Shown here: positions 29,561 through 37,537 of the stretch, in pieces
How the letters are laid out: each line of letters starts with the position of its first letter
Numbering within the stretch: position 1 is the stretch's first letter
Source of the DNA: an uncultured Prochlorococcus sp.
GTDB taxonomy: Bacteria > Cyanobacteriota > Cyanobacteriia > PCC-6307 > Cyanobiaceae
DNA: 38,738 nucleotides
Direction of reading: 5' to 3'
NCBI GenBank assembly: GCA_902606505.1
Contig: CACLGU010000013.1
Location: 1-38,738 of the forward strand
Notes under the pieces: generated by a model
Seen by the model: the letters and a program-made list of their open reading frames with translations, nothing else
Told to the model about the DNA's origin: nothing
Databases searched by the model: none
Program-made: the position numbers and the translations under genes

Positions 29561-29590
29561 TTTACGAATTGGTTTACTAGGAGTAAAGTC

Positions 29591-30418
29591 TTGACTGATT
29601 TTTTGGTAGCTGCATTGCAAATTACAAGTACTTCAAATGTTGAAGCGAATTTCATTGAAGCAGAGGAACAGATTGAATTAGCTGCTAGAAGAGGTGCTGA
29701 GTTAATAGGTTTGCCTGAGAATTTTGCTTTTTTAGGAGGAGATGATGAAAAACTTAGATTAGCTTCTGAATTGTCAGAGAAGTGTGCAAATTTTCTAAAA
29801 ACTATGTCACAAAGATATCAAGTATTTCTTTTGGGCGGCGGGTACCCTGTCCCTGCTGGTGATGATAGTCATACTTTTAATAGATCAGCCTTATTTGGGA
29901 AAGATGGACAGGTTTTGGCAAAATATGACAAGATTCATTTGTTTGATGTTGATTTGCCAGATGGAAATTTATATAAGGAATCATCCACTATTTTATCTGG
30001 AAAAGAGTATCCACCTGTAGTAGATGTTCCAGGCTTATGCAAAATAGGATTATCGATTTGTTATGACGTTAGATTTCCTGAACTCTATAGATATCTGTCT
30101 TCGAATGGTGCAGAGCTAATTATGATTCCTGCAGCTTTTACAGCATTTACTGGAAAAGATCATTGGCAAATTCTATTACAAGCAAGAGCTATTGAGAATA
30201 CAGCATATGTAGTGGCTCCAGCTCAAACTGGGATTCATTATGGGAGAAGGCAAAGTCATGGCCATGCAATGGTAATTGACCCTTGGGGTACAGTTTTATC
30301 TGATGCCGGAAAAACTCAGGGAGCTGCAATAGCTCCTGCTGATAAAGAAAGAGTAAAGAAAATTAGGGAGCAGATGCCAAGCCTTAAACATAGGAAAAAT
30401 AAATTGTTTTCAAAATAA
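29591..30418 (+). CDS. Nitrilase-superfamily amidase (Nit1/Nit2-like)
   Basis: The 275-residue product has the nitrilase triad: Glu43 in LPENFAFLGG, Lys114 in KYDKIHLFDVDLPDG and Cys157 in ICYDVRFPELYR. The pattern resembles Nit1-type enzymes, which hydrolyse deaminated glutathione and so repair a side product of transaminases, but omega-amidase or other amides are possible. It starts with TTG, preceded by AGGAG at the right spacing. Its stop codon overlaps the start of the next gene (TAATG at 30416-30420), indicating coupled translation with the wall amidase. Confidence 0.88.
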   Translation: MTDFLVAALQITSTSNVEANFIEAEEQIELAARRGAELIGLPENFAFLGGDDEKLRLASELSEKCANFLKTMSQRYQVFLLGGGYPVPAGDDSHTFNRSALFGKDGQVLAKYDKIHLFDVDLPDGNLYKESSTILSGKEYPPVVDVPGLCKIGLSICYDVRFPELYRYLSSNGAELIMIPAAFTAFTGKDHWQILLQARAIENTAYVVAPAQTGIHYGRRQSHGHAMVIDPWGTVLSDAGKTQGAAIAPADKERVKKIREQMPSLKHRKNKLFSK

Positions 30419-31503
30419 TGATAAAGTTTTTAGATAATAAACTTTTTCGTTATTTATCCGTCTTTTTATTTTTAAATTCTTCAATCCTTCAAGTTAAATC
30501 TTCAAGTGCTCTTGCGGCGTGGGCCTTAAACACTAATGGGGTTTTAGAATTAAGAACTAAATCAAATACAAATCTAAAAGCATATTTTAAGAAGGCCAAC
30601 CAAATATCTGGCGATAGATTCTGGGTAGATTTTCCAGGAGAATTAAAAAATCCCAGAACCATAAAAGGTAATGGCCCAATAAAAGAAATTAGATTAGGTA
30701 AACCAAAAAAGGGTAAAACAAGATTAGTAATTGAATTTAAAGAAGAAACTTATTTGAAACCTTTGACTTGGCAAATGGTTGGCTTAGATCAAAAAAGATG
30801 GAGAATCAAACTATTTAACCCAAAATATTCATTTAAAAAGATTGGTGAAGGTTTAGTTGAAAAGAAAAGAGAAAATATCAAAGCAAAGCAAAATTTAATT
30901 CATAAAAGGAAAAATAATCATAGTTACTTGAAGTTACCAGAGATAAAACGAAACAAGTTTGAGGTTGTAATCGATCCAGGGCATGGAGGACCTGATCCAG
31001 GAGCAATAGGTATTGGTGGTCTTAGAGAAACAGATGTTGTTCTAGAGGTTTCAAAAATAGTTAAAAATTTACTTTCTGAGAAAGGTGTCAAAGTAAAGTT
31101 GACTAGAACAAATGAAGTTGATTTGGATTTACCTCCAAGAGTTTCCATTGCCAATAATAGGGATGCAGATATCTTTGTAAGTATTCATGCAAATGCCTCA
31201 AGAGGTAAAAGAAGGGACATAAATGGATTGGAAACCTTTTATTACAGAGGTTGGAGAGGAAGGCTACTCGCGAAAAGAATTCAAAAACAAATTTTAAGAG
31301 TTTCCCCTGGGAGTCCTGATCGAGGAGTTAAACAAGGTCGATTTTATGTAATTAAAAATACAAGGATGCCTGCAGTCCTTGTAGAAATTGGATTTTTAAC
31401 CGGAAGATTAGATGCAAGAAGGTTAGAAAAAATAACCCATCGAAAAAGATTAGCCTATGCAATTGCAAAAGGCATCCTCGAATATCTAGATAAAGTAGGG
31501 TGA
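30418..31503 (+). CDS. N-acetylmuramoyl-L-alanine amidase with AMIN domain
   Basis: The 361-residue product has an N-terminal export signal (to about residue 33), an AMIN targeting domain (about 35-132), a basic linker and an Amidase_3 domain (about 181-357). Zinc ligands can be placed: His189 (IDPGHGGPDPG), Glu204 (LRETDVVLE) and His257 (SIHANAS), with catalytic Glu323 (LVEIGFLTG). It cuts the peptide from peptidoglycan sugar, as AmiC does in cell division. It overlaps the nitrilase gene (TAATG) and murI (GTGA), so it belongs to a tightly coupled three-gene unit. Confidence 0.93.
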   Translation: MIKFLDNKLFRYLSVFLFLNSSILQVKSSSALAAWALNTNGVLELRTKSNTNLKAYFKKANQISGDRFWVDFPGELKNPRTIKGNGPIKEIRLGKPKKGKTRLVIEFKEETYLKPLTWQMVGLDQKRWRIKLFNPKYSFKKIGEGLVEKKRENIKAKQNLIHKRKNNHSYLKLPEIKRNKFEVVIDPGHGGPDPGAIGIGGLRETDVVLEVSKIVKNLLSEKGVKVKLTRTNEVDLDLPPRVSIANNRDADIFVSIHANASRGKRRDINGLETFYYRGWRGRLLAKRIQKQILRVSPGSPDRGVKQGRFYVIKNTRMPAVLVEIGFLTGRLDARRLEKITHRKRLAYAIAKGILEYLDKVG

Positions 31504-32294
31504 AACTTAAAATAGGTATATTTGATAGCGGAATAGGTGGTTTTACTATCCTTAATTCTTTACTAAAAACACGTAATGATGTAGATGTTTTTTATTTGGC
31601 GGATACAAAAAGAATACCTTTTGGGAACAAAAATTCTAATGAGATAAGATTAATTGCAAAAGAAATTTGTACTTTTTTTGTTGATAAGAATTTAGATGCA
31701 CTTTTAGTTGCTTGTAACACTACAAATGCGTGTGCCCTTGATATTCTAGAAGATAAATTAAAGGTCCCTTGTTTTGATCTTATAAACTCAGTATCGGAAA
31801 TAGTTGATAAACAAATAATTGGCGTCCTGGCAACAGAAACGACTGTTAAATCATCGTATTACAAGAAAGCTATAAACGCTAAAAAAGAAAATACGATAAT
31901 ATTTCAGCAAGCATGTCCAGAATTTGTATCAGAAATTGAAAAAGAAAAATTAAATCTTGATAAGTTAAATAGTCTTTCATATTTATATTTAAGACCACTA
32001 ATAAACAAAAATATTGAAGAATTAATACTTGGATGTAGTCACTATCCTTTAATTTATGACTTTTTAAGAAAAAAATTAGATTCAAATATTAAAATTATTG
32101 ATCCATCGATAGTATTAATAAAAAAATTTAATGAATCTTTTGCTATTCCAAAAACTGACCGCTATGAGAGTATTTCTTTCGAAAATGTAAAATTTTTTGT
32201 TACTTCACAAAGAGATGAGTTTTCCAATAAAGTAAAATTTTGGCTTGGAATTAATAAAGAAATTAGGTTGGTTAACCTCCGAAGTAATGTTTGA
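31500..32294 (+). CDS. murI: Glutamate racemase
   Basis: The 264-residue product starts with GTG overlapping the stop of the amidase gene (GTGA). Family features are IGIFDSGIGGFTIL at the N-terminus and two catalytic cysteines, Cys72 in VACNTTNA and Cys179 in LGCSHYPLI. It makes D-glutamate for peptidoglycan. Coupling to a cell-wall amidase places two wall genes under one control. The prenyltransferase gene follows after 27 bases, with a good GAGG-type ribosome site. Confidence 0.95.
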   Translation: MKLKIGIFDSGIGGFTILNSLLKTRNDVDVFYLADTKRIPFGNKNSNEIRLIAKEICTFFVDKNLDALLVACNTTNACALDILEDKLKVPCFDLINSVSEIVDKQIIGVLATETTVKSSYYKKAINAKKENTIIFQQACPEFVSEIEKEKLNLDKLNSLSYLYLRPLINKNIEELILGCSHYPLIYDFLRKKLDSNIKIIDPSIVLIKKFNESFAIPKTDRYESISFENVKFFVTSQRDEFSNKVKFWLGINKEIRLVNLRSNV

Positions 32295-32321
32295 TTCCTT
32301 AATATATAGAAGAGGTCAATC

Positions 32322-33293
32322 ATGAATACAGTAACAGAGCTATTACAACCAGTTGAAAATGATCTTGATGATCTTATTTTAGAACTGAAAAATCTAATTG
32401 GAGCAGGTCACCCAATTCTTCAAGCCGCAGCTGAACACCTTTTTAGTGCTGGGGGAAAAAGGTTGAGACCTGGTATAGTTTTATTGATTTCGAAAGCTAT
32501 ATCTCCTGAATTTTGCTTGACAACCAAGCATAAAAGGCTTGCTGAAATAACTGAGATGATTCATACAGCCTCATTAGTCCATGATGATGTTGTTGATGAG
32601 GCGTCTACAAGAAGAGGAGTTGACACAGTTCATAGCAGATTTAATACCAGAGTAGCTGTTTTGGCGGGTGATTTTTTATTTGCTCAAGCAAGTTGGCACC
32701 TAGCAAATCTTGACAATGTAAATGTAGTTAAATTACTTAGTAGAGTAATTATGGATTTAGCAGAGGGTGAAATCAAACAAAATTTAAATAGATTTGATTC
32801 GGCTCAATCTTTTTCCAAATACATCAACAAAAGTTATTGTAAAACAGCCTCATTAATAGCCAATAGTTGTAAAGCAGCTGGAGTTTTGAGTGGGATTAAT
32901 GACGAAAACTTAACCTCTTTATACGATTTTGGCAAAAATATTGGTTTAGCATTCCAAGTTGTAGATGATATTCTTGACTTTACTGGAAATGATAAACAAC
33001 TTGGAAAACCTGCTGTAAGTGATCTTGCTAGTGGTTATCTTACCGCCCCAGTTTTATATGCCTTAGAAGAAAATAAACAATTGTCAGTTCTTATAAATAG
33101 AGAACTTGCTGAAAAAGATGATTTAGATGATGCTCTTAATATCATCATGAACTCTAAAGCTATTGAAAGTTCTAGGAAACTAGCTGAGGATTTTGCAATA
33201 CTTTCTAAAGAAGCTATAGTCTGGCTTCCTGATTCAGAATATAAAAGAGCTTTAATGGCTCTTCCAGAATTTGTTCTAAGCCGTATTTATTAG
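32322..33293 (+). CDS. sds: All-trans polyprenyl (solanesyl-type) diphosphate synthase
   Basis: The 323-residue product has both aspartate-rich motifs of prenyltransferases: Asp88, Asp89 and Asp92 in HDDVVDEASTRRG, and Asp215, Asp216 and Asp219 in QVVDDILDF. GGKRLRPGIV sits near residue 45. The residues before the first motif are small or aliphatic (HTASLV), which permits long products. In cyanobacteria this type makes the C45 side chain of plastoquinone-9. The chain length is inferred from family. acs is next on the same strand after a 94-base gap. Confidence 0.9.
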   Translation: MNTVTELLQPVENDLDDLILELKNLIGAGHPILQAAAEHLFSAGGKRLRPGIVLLISKAISPEFCLTTKHKRLAEITEMIHTASLVHDDVVDEASTRRGVDTVHSRFNTRVAVLAGDFLFAQASWHLANLDNVNVVKLLSRVIMDLAEGEIKQNLNRFDSAQSFSKYINKSYCKTASLIANSCKAAGVLSGINDENLTSLYDFGKNIGLAFQVVDDILDFTGNDKQLGKPAVSDLASGYLTAPVLYALEENKQLSVLINRELAEKDDLDDALNIIMNSKAIESSRKLAEDFAILSKEAIVWLPDSEYKRALMALPEFVLSRIY

Positions 33294-33337
33294 ATCTATT
33301 AGAAATAAATATTTGAGCTAAATTAATATTAAAATTT

Positions 33338-33366
33338 TTGAAAACCTTTATTTTTTCGACTAAATT
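33338..33366 (+). promoter_or_regulatory. Possible sigma70-type promoter for acs
   Basis: TTGAAA at 33338-33343 is followed after 17 bases by TAAATT at 33361-33366, in the 94-base gap before acs. Transcription would start near 33373, leaving a leader of about 15 bases. Such matches occur by chance in AT-rich DNA, so this is tentative. Confidence 0.3.
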
Positions 33367-33387
33367 TATTAAGCATAGATTTGTTTA

Positions 33388-35370
33388 ATGTCATTAGATA
33401 AAAAAAATTCAATCAATAACATACTTGAAGAAAAGAGAATTTTCCCTCCATCAAAAAAATTTGCTGAAAACTCAAATATTAGTACTCTGGAAGAATTACA
33501 AAGTCTTAAAAAACAAGCATCAGATAACCCTTATCAATTTTGGAAATCCTTTGCAAAATCTGAATTAGATTGGTTTGAACCATTTCAAACCGTATTAGAT
33601 AACGAAAATGCGCCCTTTTTTCAATGGTTCAAAGAAGGGAAACTAAATATTACATATAACTGCCTAGATAGACACATTAAGAGAGGGCTTGGAGGGAAGA
33701 CTGCACTTATATGGGAAGGCGAACCCGGAGATAGCAAAAAATATACTTACGAAGAACTTCTAAAAGAGGTATGTAAAGCAGCTAATACATTAAAAGCAAT
33801 TGGTGTAAAAAAAGGAGATTTGGTATGTATTTATATGCCGATGATTCCTGAAGCGATGTTTGCGATGTTAGCTTGTGCAAGAATTGGAGCACCTCATTCA
33901 GTTGTTTTCGGAGGATTTTCTTCAGAAGCTTTAAAAGATAGGTTAATTGATGGAAACGCCAGATTTGTTATTACTGCTGATGGTGGCTTTAGAAAAGATA
34001 AGGTTATTGAACTTAAGAAAGCAGTTGATGCGGCCATTGAAAATGGGGCAGATAAAGTTGTGGAAAAAGTAGTTGTTGTTAAACGAACCCAAAAAAACAT
34101 TTCGATGATTGATGATAGAGATTTTTGGTGGCACGAATTATTAAAAGATCAAAAAGATTATTGTGAACCAGAAATAATGAATAGCGAAGATAGACTTTTT
34201 ATTCTTTATACCTCAGGCTCTACTGGAAAGCCCAAAGGTGTAGTTCACACTACAGGTGGTTACAATCTTTGGTCCCATTTGACATTTAAATGGATTTTTG
34301 ACTTAAAAGATGACGACATTTACTGGTGTACTGCTGATGTTGGTTGGATTACAGGTCATAGTTACATAGTTTACGGGCCTTTATCTAATGGTGCTACAAC
34401 CTTAATGTATGAGGGAGTGCCAAGACCCTCAAATTTAGGTGCTTTTTGGGAAATTGTTCAAAAATATAAGGTTTCTATTTTTTATACTGCACCAACTGCA
34501 ATAAGAGCATTTATGAAGTCTGGACGTGAAATACCTGATAAATATAATTTGGAGAGTCTTAGACTTTTGGGCACAGTTGGAGAACCAATTAATCCTGAAG
34601 CATGGATGTGGTATAAGAATGTTATTGGTAAAGATAAATGCCCTATTGTTGATACTTGGTGGCAAACTGAGACTGGTGGTGTGATGATAAGCCCCTTGCC
34701 TGGAGTCGTTGCTACAAAGCCAGGTTCGGCTACTTTCCCTCTGCCAGGAATAGAAGTTGAAATTGTTGATAAGAATGGAGATAAGGTTAAGGAGAACGAG
34801 GGTGGCTATTTAATTATTAAGAAACCTTGGCCAGGAATGATGAGAACCATTCACGGAAACCCAGAGAGATATTTGGAGAGTTATTGGGAATATATTTTCT
34901 TTAAAGGAGAAAAAAATGTTTATTTTGCTGGAGATGGAGCACGCATTGATGAAGAAGGATATATATGGATTATGGGAAGAGTTGATGATGTGATAAGTGT
35001 TTCAGGACATCGGTTAGGAACAATGGAAATAGAATCTGCTTTGGTAAGTCATAAATCAGTTGCAGAGTCTGCAGTTGTTGGCAAAAAGGATGATTTAAAA
35101 GGTGAAGTTATAGTTGCTTTTGTTTCTCTAGAGAAAGACGTGAACTGTTCTTCAGAATTAGTAGAGAATCTAAAGAAACATGTAGTTAATGAAATTGGAA
35201 TTATCGCAAAGCCTGAAAAAATTATAATTTCTGACTCTCTCCCGAAAACACGTAGTGGAAAAATTATGAGGAGAATTTTAAGATCTTTAGCTGCTGGAGA
35301 AAAAATTAGCGGTGATATAAGCACTCTTGAAGATAGTTCTGTTTTGGAAAAGCTAAAAGAATTATCTTAA
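33388..35370 (+). CDS. acs: Acetyl-CoA synthetase (AMP-forming)
   Basis: The 660-residue product has the adenylate-forming phosphate loop [11 protein letters not shown] at residues 274-284. Other ACS blocks are [28 protein letters not shown] and [16 protein letters not shown]. Lys625 in [10 protein letters not shown] is the residue that acetylation inactivates in other bacteria. It activates acetate to acetyl-CoA in the cytoplasm. Its stop shares a TTAA with the stop of the opposing DUF1350 gene (4-base overlap). No acetyltransferase or deacetylase gene is nearby. Confidence 0.97.
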   Translation: MSLDKKNSINNILEEKRIFPPSKKFAENSNISTLEELQSLKKQASDNPYQFWKSFAKSELDWFEPFQTVLDNENAPFFQWFKEGKLNITYNCLDRHIKRGLGGKTALIWEGEPGDSKKYTYEELLKEVCKAANTLKAIGVKKGDLVCIYMPMIPEAMFAMLACARIGAPHSVVFGGFSSEALKDRLIDGNARFVITADGGFRKDKVIELKKAVDAAIENGADKVVEKVVVVKRTQKNISMIDDRDFWWHELLKDQKDYCEPEIMNSEDRLFILYTSGSTGKPKGVVHTTGGYNLWSHLTFKWIFDLKDDDIYWCTADVGWITGHSYIVYGPLSNGATTLMYEGVPRPSNLGAFWEIVQKYKVSIFYTAPTAIRAFMKSGREIPDKYNLESLRLLGTVGEPINPEAWMWYKNVIGKDKCPIVDTWWQTETGGVMISPLPGVVATKPGSATFPLPGIEVEIVDKNGDKVKENEGGYLIIKKPWPGMMRTIHGNPERYLESYWEYIFFKGEKNVYFAGDGARIDEEGYIWIMGRVDDVISVSGHRLGTMEIESALVSHKSVAESAVVGKKDDLKGEVIVAFVSLEKDVNCSSELVENLKKHVVNEIGIIAKPEKIIISDSLPKTRSGKIMRRILRSLAAGEKISGDISTLEDSSVLEKLKELS

Positions 35371-36089
35371 TCAGATGCATCAATTAAATTGGAAATTTTT
35401 TTTATAGTATTTCTTTTGAATTCATCATCGGCCCAGTCTCCCAAAAAATTTTCTCTTAGTCCTGCGCTTGCAATTATAGTGTGTGTACCTTTTAACATTA
35501 CCCCCTTAGAATTATCTTCTTTTCTTGCTTTCAGACAAGAAAATAATTTATCTGTTTGATCTAATTCGTCTGAGTTGAATTTTATTAGGAAGTTATTTTT
35601 TTGATTATATGTTTTTTCAATTAATCGCAAAGTTCTTTCAGGACTTGGGCTAAATTCACTATTGAATTCTAATTTTTGAGAAATTTGTTTCAATAATGGA
35701 ATAGATTTGTTAGCACTGAAATTATTAAAACTTATTGATATGAATTTTTCGCAATTTCTTCCACCATCAGGGGAAATTAGATGAAGTTTGCAGCCTAGGC
35801 TATGACCAATTCTTATTGAAGGAATTGATGCTCCTATTCTCTTGCATAAAGATATTCGGCAATTCTTGAAATTCCTCCATGCGTTAATAGCAAGTTGTTG
35901 GTGATCGAATTGTGGAGTGTATTTATATGCATGTACTGCATAGTTTTTGTTAATTAAACTCTCTATGAATCTTCTATAAGTTAAATCTGGTTTAGAAGCT
36001 AGATAACTTCCACCAATAAATTCCACAATTTTTTTAGGATTTGAAGGCCAATAACAAAAATTATTAAATTGATATTTTGTAAAAGTCAT
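35367..36089 (-). CDS. DUF1350 alpha/beta-hydrolase-fold protein
   Basis: The 240-residue product fits DUF1350, a family I know from cyanobacteria and chloroplasts. It starts with a strand and the family block [20 protein letters not shown], then a putative nucleophile elbow [12 protein letters not shown] with Ser97, and [11 protein letters not shown] and LDQTDKLF segments. The catalytic acid and His are not obvious ([14 protein letters not shown] is a candidate). There is no signal peptide. The substrate is unknown. Its 3' end overlaps acs by 4 bases. Confidence 0.8.
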   Translation of the reverse strand: MTFTKYQFNNFCYWPSNPKKIVEFIGGSYLASKPDLTYRRFIESLINKNYAVHAYKYTPQFDHQQLAINAWRNFKNCRISLCKRIGASIPSIRIGHSLGCKLHLISPDGGRNCEKFISISFNNFSANKSIPLLKQISQKLEFNSEFSPSPERTLRLIEKTYNQKNNFLIKFNSDELDQTDKLFSCLKARKEDNSKGVMLKGTHTIIASAGLRENFLGDWADDEFKRNTIKKISNLIDASD

Positions 36090-36206
36090 TTTTCATAAAA
36101 TAAAAATGTTTCAAAAATTATTTTCAAATCATGTTTCTTAATTTATATTAATTTAAGAGAAATTTTTATTAAATGCGTCAAGATAAATGAGAGTGTTTTC
36201 AGCTAC

Positions 36207-36986
36207 TTGGACCTATCTAACAAAAAAGAATTAAATCAATTGGATATTCTTCAGGATCAAATTATTAGTTATCCCTCTGAAGAGAGTGTTGCTAATCAAA
36301 ATAAAAAAATTGAAAAGATTTTAATTCTTGATACTGAAACAACAGGTTTAGACGAAAATAATGATGAAGTAATAGAGATAGGTTGTATTTTGTTTGATGT
36401 ATCTTTTAAGTGCGTGCTTTCACAAGTTTCATTTTTATTTCCAGTTAATAATAATGAAGCCGAACATATTAATGGTATATCTGCTGAAGTAACTAATATC
36501 TCTCAACCATGGGAAGATGGATTGAATTTCTTTCTGAAACTTGTTGATTGTTCGGATTACATTGTCGCGCATAATGTAGATTTTGATAAGAAATGGTTTG
36601 GGAAAGGAAGATTACCTAAACTTAATAAAAAATGGATATGCAGTTTGGAGGATATTAATTGGTCTTTTCAAAAATCACTAAAAGATAGACCATCAGTAAC
36701 TGATCTAGCTTTATCTTTTTCAATACCAGTTTGGAATTTACATAGAGCTTTATCTGATTGCTTTTACATCTCTGAGGTCTTCAAAAAATGCAATAATTTA
36801 GAGGAACTTTTACTTAAAGCTACCGAACCGAGGTTTTTATACAAGGCACTTGTTAGTTACGAAGATAGATCTTTAGCTAAAAATGCTGGGTTCAGATGGA
36901 ATAGCCCTGTGAAAGGAGCTTGGTCAAGAAAATTAACTACAAATGAGGCAAAAAATCTTAATTTTAAAGTAGAGATTTTGAATTAA
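36207..36986 (+). CDS. DnaQ-like 3'-5' exonuclease with small C-terminal add-on
   Basis: The 259-residue product has a DEDDh exonuclease domain: Asp42 and Glu44 in ILDTETTGLDENND, Asp125 in AHNVDFDKKW, and His179 and Asp184 in LHRALSDCF. It could be a proofreading subunit of DNA polymerase III or a standalone nuclease. Residues about 219-259 form a small extra module (SYEDRSLAKNAGFRWN, then AWSRKLT) resembling the short DUF5710-type pieces found on DNA enzymes. The TTG start at 36207 lacks a clear ribosome site; no ATG or GTG exists upstream in frame before the domain, so the start is uncertain. Confidence 0.85.
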   Translation: MDLSNKKELNQLDILQDQIISYPSEESVANQNKKIEKILILDTETTGLDENNDEVIEIGCILFDVSFKCVLSQVSFLFPVNNNEAEHINGISAEVTNISQPWEDGLNFFLKLVDCSDYIVAHNVDFDKKWFGKGRLPKLNKKWICSLEDINWSFQKSLKDRPSVTDLALSFSIPVWNLHRALSDCFYISEVFKKCNNLEELLLKATEPRFLYKALVSYEDRSLAKNAGFRWNSPVKGAWSRKLTTNEAKNLNFKVEILN

Positions 36987-37016
36987 TATTCAATAAATTT
37001 TTGACTAAGAAAATAT

Positions 37017-37439
37017 CTAGTGCATCTTACAGGGCATCCATTTTTTACCCATTTTATGTGCTCCAATACATCCGTATTTTGAGGCAGCCTTTTCAGCTTC
37101 TTGTTTAGTTTTAAATAGATCTGACATAATATTTTCTTTGCTTGAATTTGATATTTTTTTGGAATGATTATGATTATTATTTAGAGAATTAGGAGAGTAC
37201 TCCCATATTCCCATAGTCGTTACCCCAGCCGAGATAATTCCCATCCCAACTACTGATAAATTGACTATTCCCATTGCTACTGCACCAAAAGAGAATACAC
37301 CCATTGGAACTACTCCAATACTTATTACTCCCATTGGCACTATTCCTACCGAAACTATACCAAGGGGTGCTATTCCAAAAGCAATTTTTTTTGGTTTTGT
37401 ACCGCAATGCAGAGTCTCTTTATTTTTGTTAATTTCCAA
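37017..37439 (-). CDS. Glycine pentapeptide-repeat membrane-like protein with C-terminal DUF3721 metal-site domain
   Basis: The 140-residue product has three parts. Residues 22-77 are eleven tandem five-residue units of the type G-[IVA]-x-[PSAN]-x (GIAPL, GIVSV, GIVPM, GVISI, GVVPM, GVFSF), with Pro and Ser alternating at position 4 in the first half. Residues 80-104 are a polar, Asn/His-rich linker. Residues 105-140 match DUF3721, a family I know from marine picocyanobacteria: GCIGAHKMGKKWMPCKMH gives Cys124, His128, Cys137, His140. The start is TTG at 37439; the frame is closed 18 bases upstream and offers nothing better. The function is unknown. The hydrophobic repeat could form a membrane or beta-roll stack. 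Confidence 0.75.
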   Translation of the reverse strand: MEINKNKETLHCGTKPKKIAFGIAPLGIVSVGIVPMGVISIGVVPMGVFSFGAVAMGIVNLSVVGMGIISAGVTTMGIWEYSPNSLNNNHNHSKKISNSSKENIMSDLFKTKQEAEKAASKYGCIGAHKMGKKWMPCKMH

Positions 37440-37537
37440 TAGTTTTTCTAAATGTTAAATTAAAATTGTCCCACAAAACAATCAATTAAGTATTAATTCT
37501 TACTTGAATTAAAAATTTTGAATTATTTTCTAGAACT

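Noticed and set aside
36187..36234. 15-codon ATG frame just before the DnaQ-like gene, possible leader peptide
   Set aside because: Too short, no repeated regulatory codons, no hairpin or T-run after it; likely chance.
37261..37458. Plus-strand frame rich in Ile, Pro and Thr opposite the pentapeptide-repeat gene
   Set aside because: It is the complement of the G-x4 repeat; the minus-strand product has the recognisable DUF3721 end.
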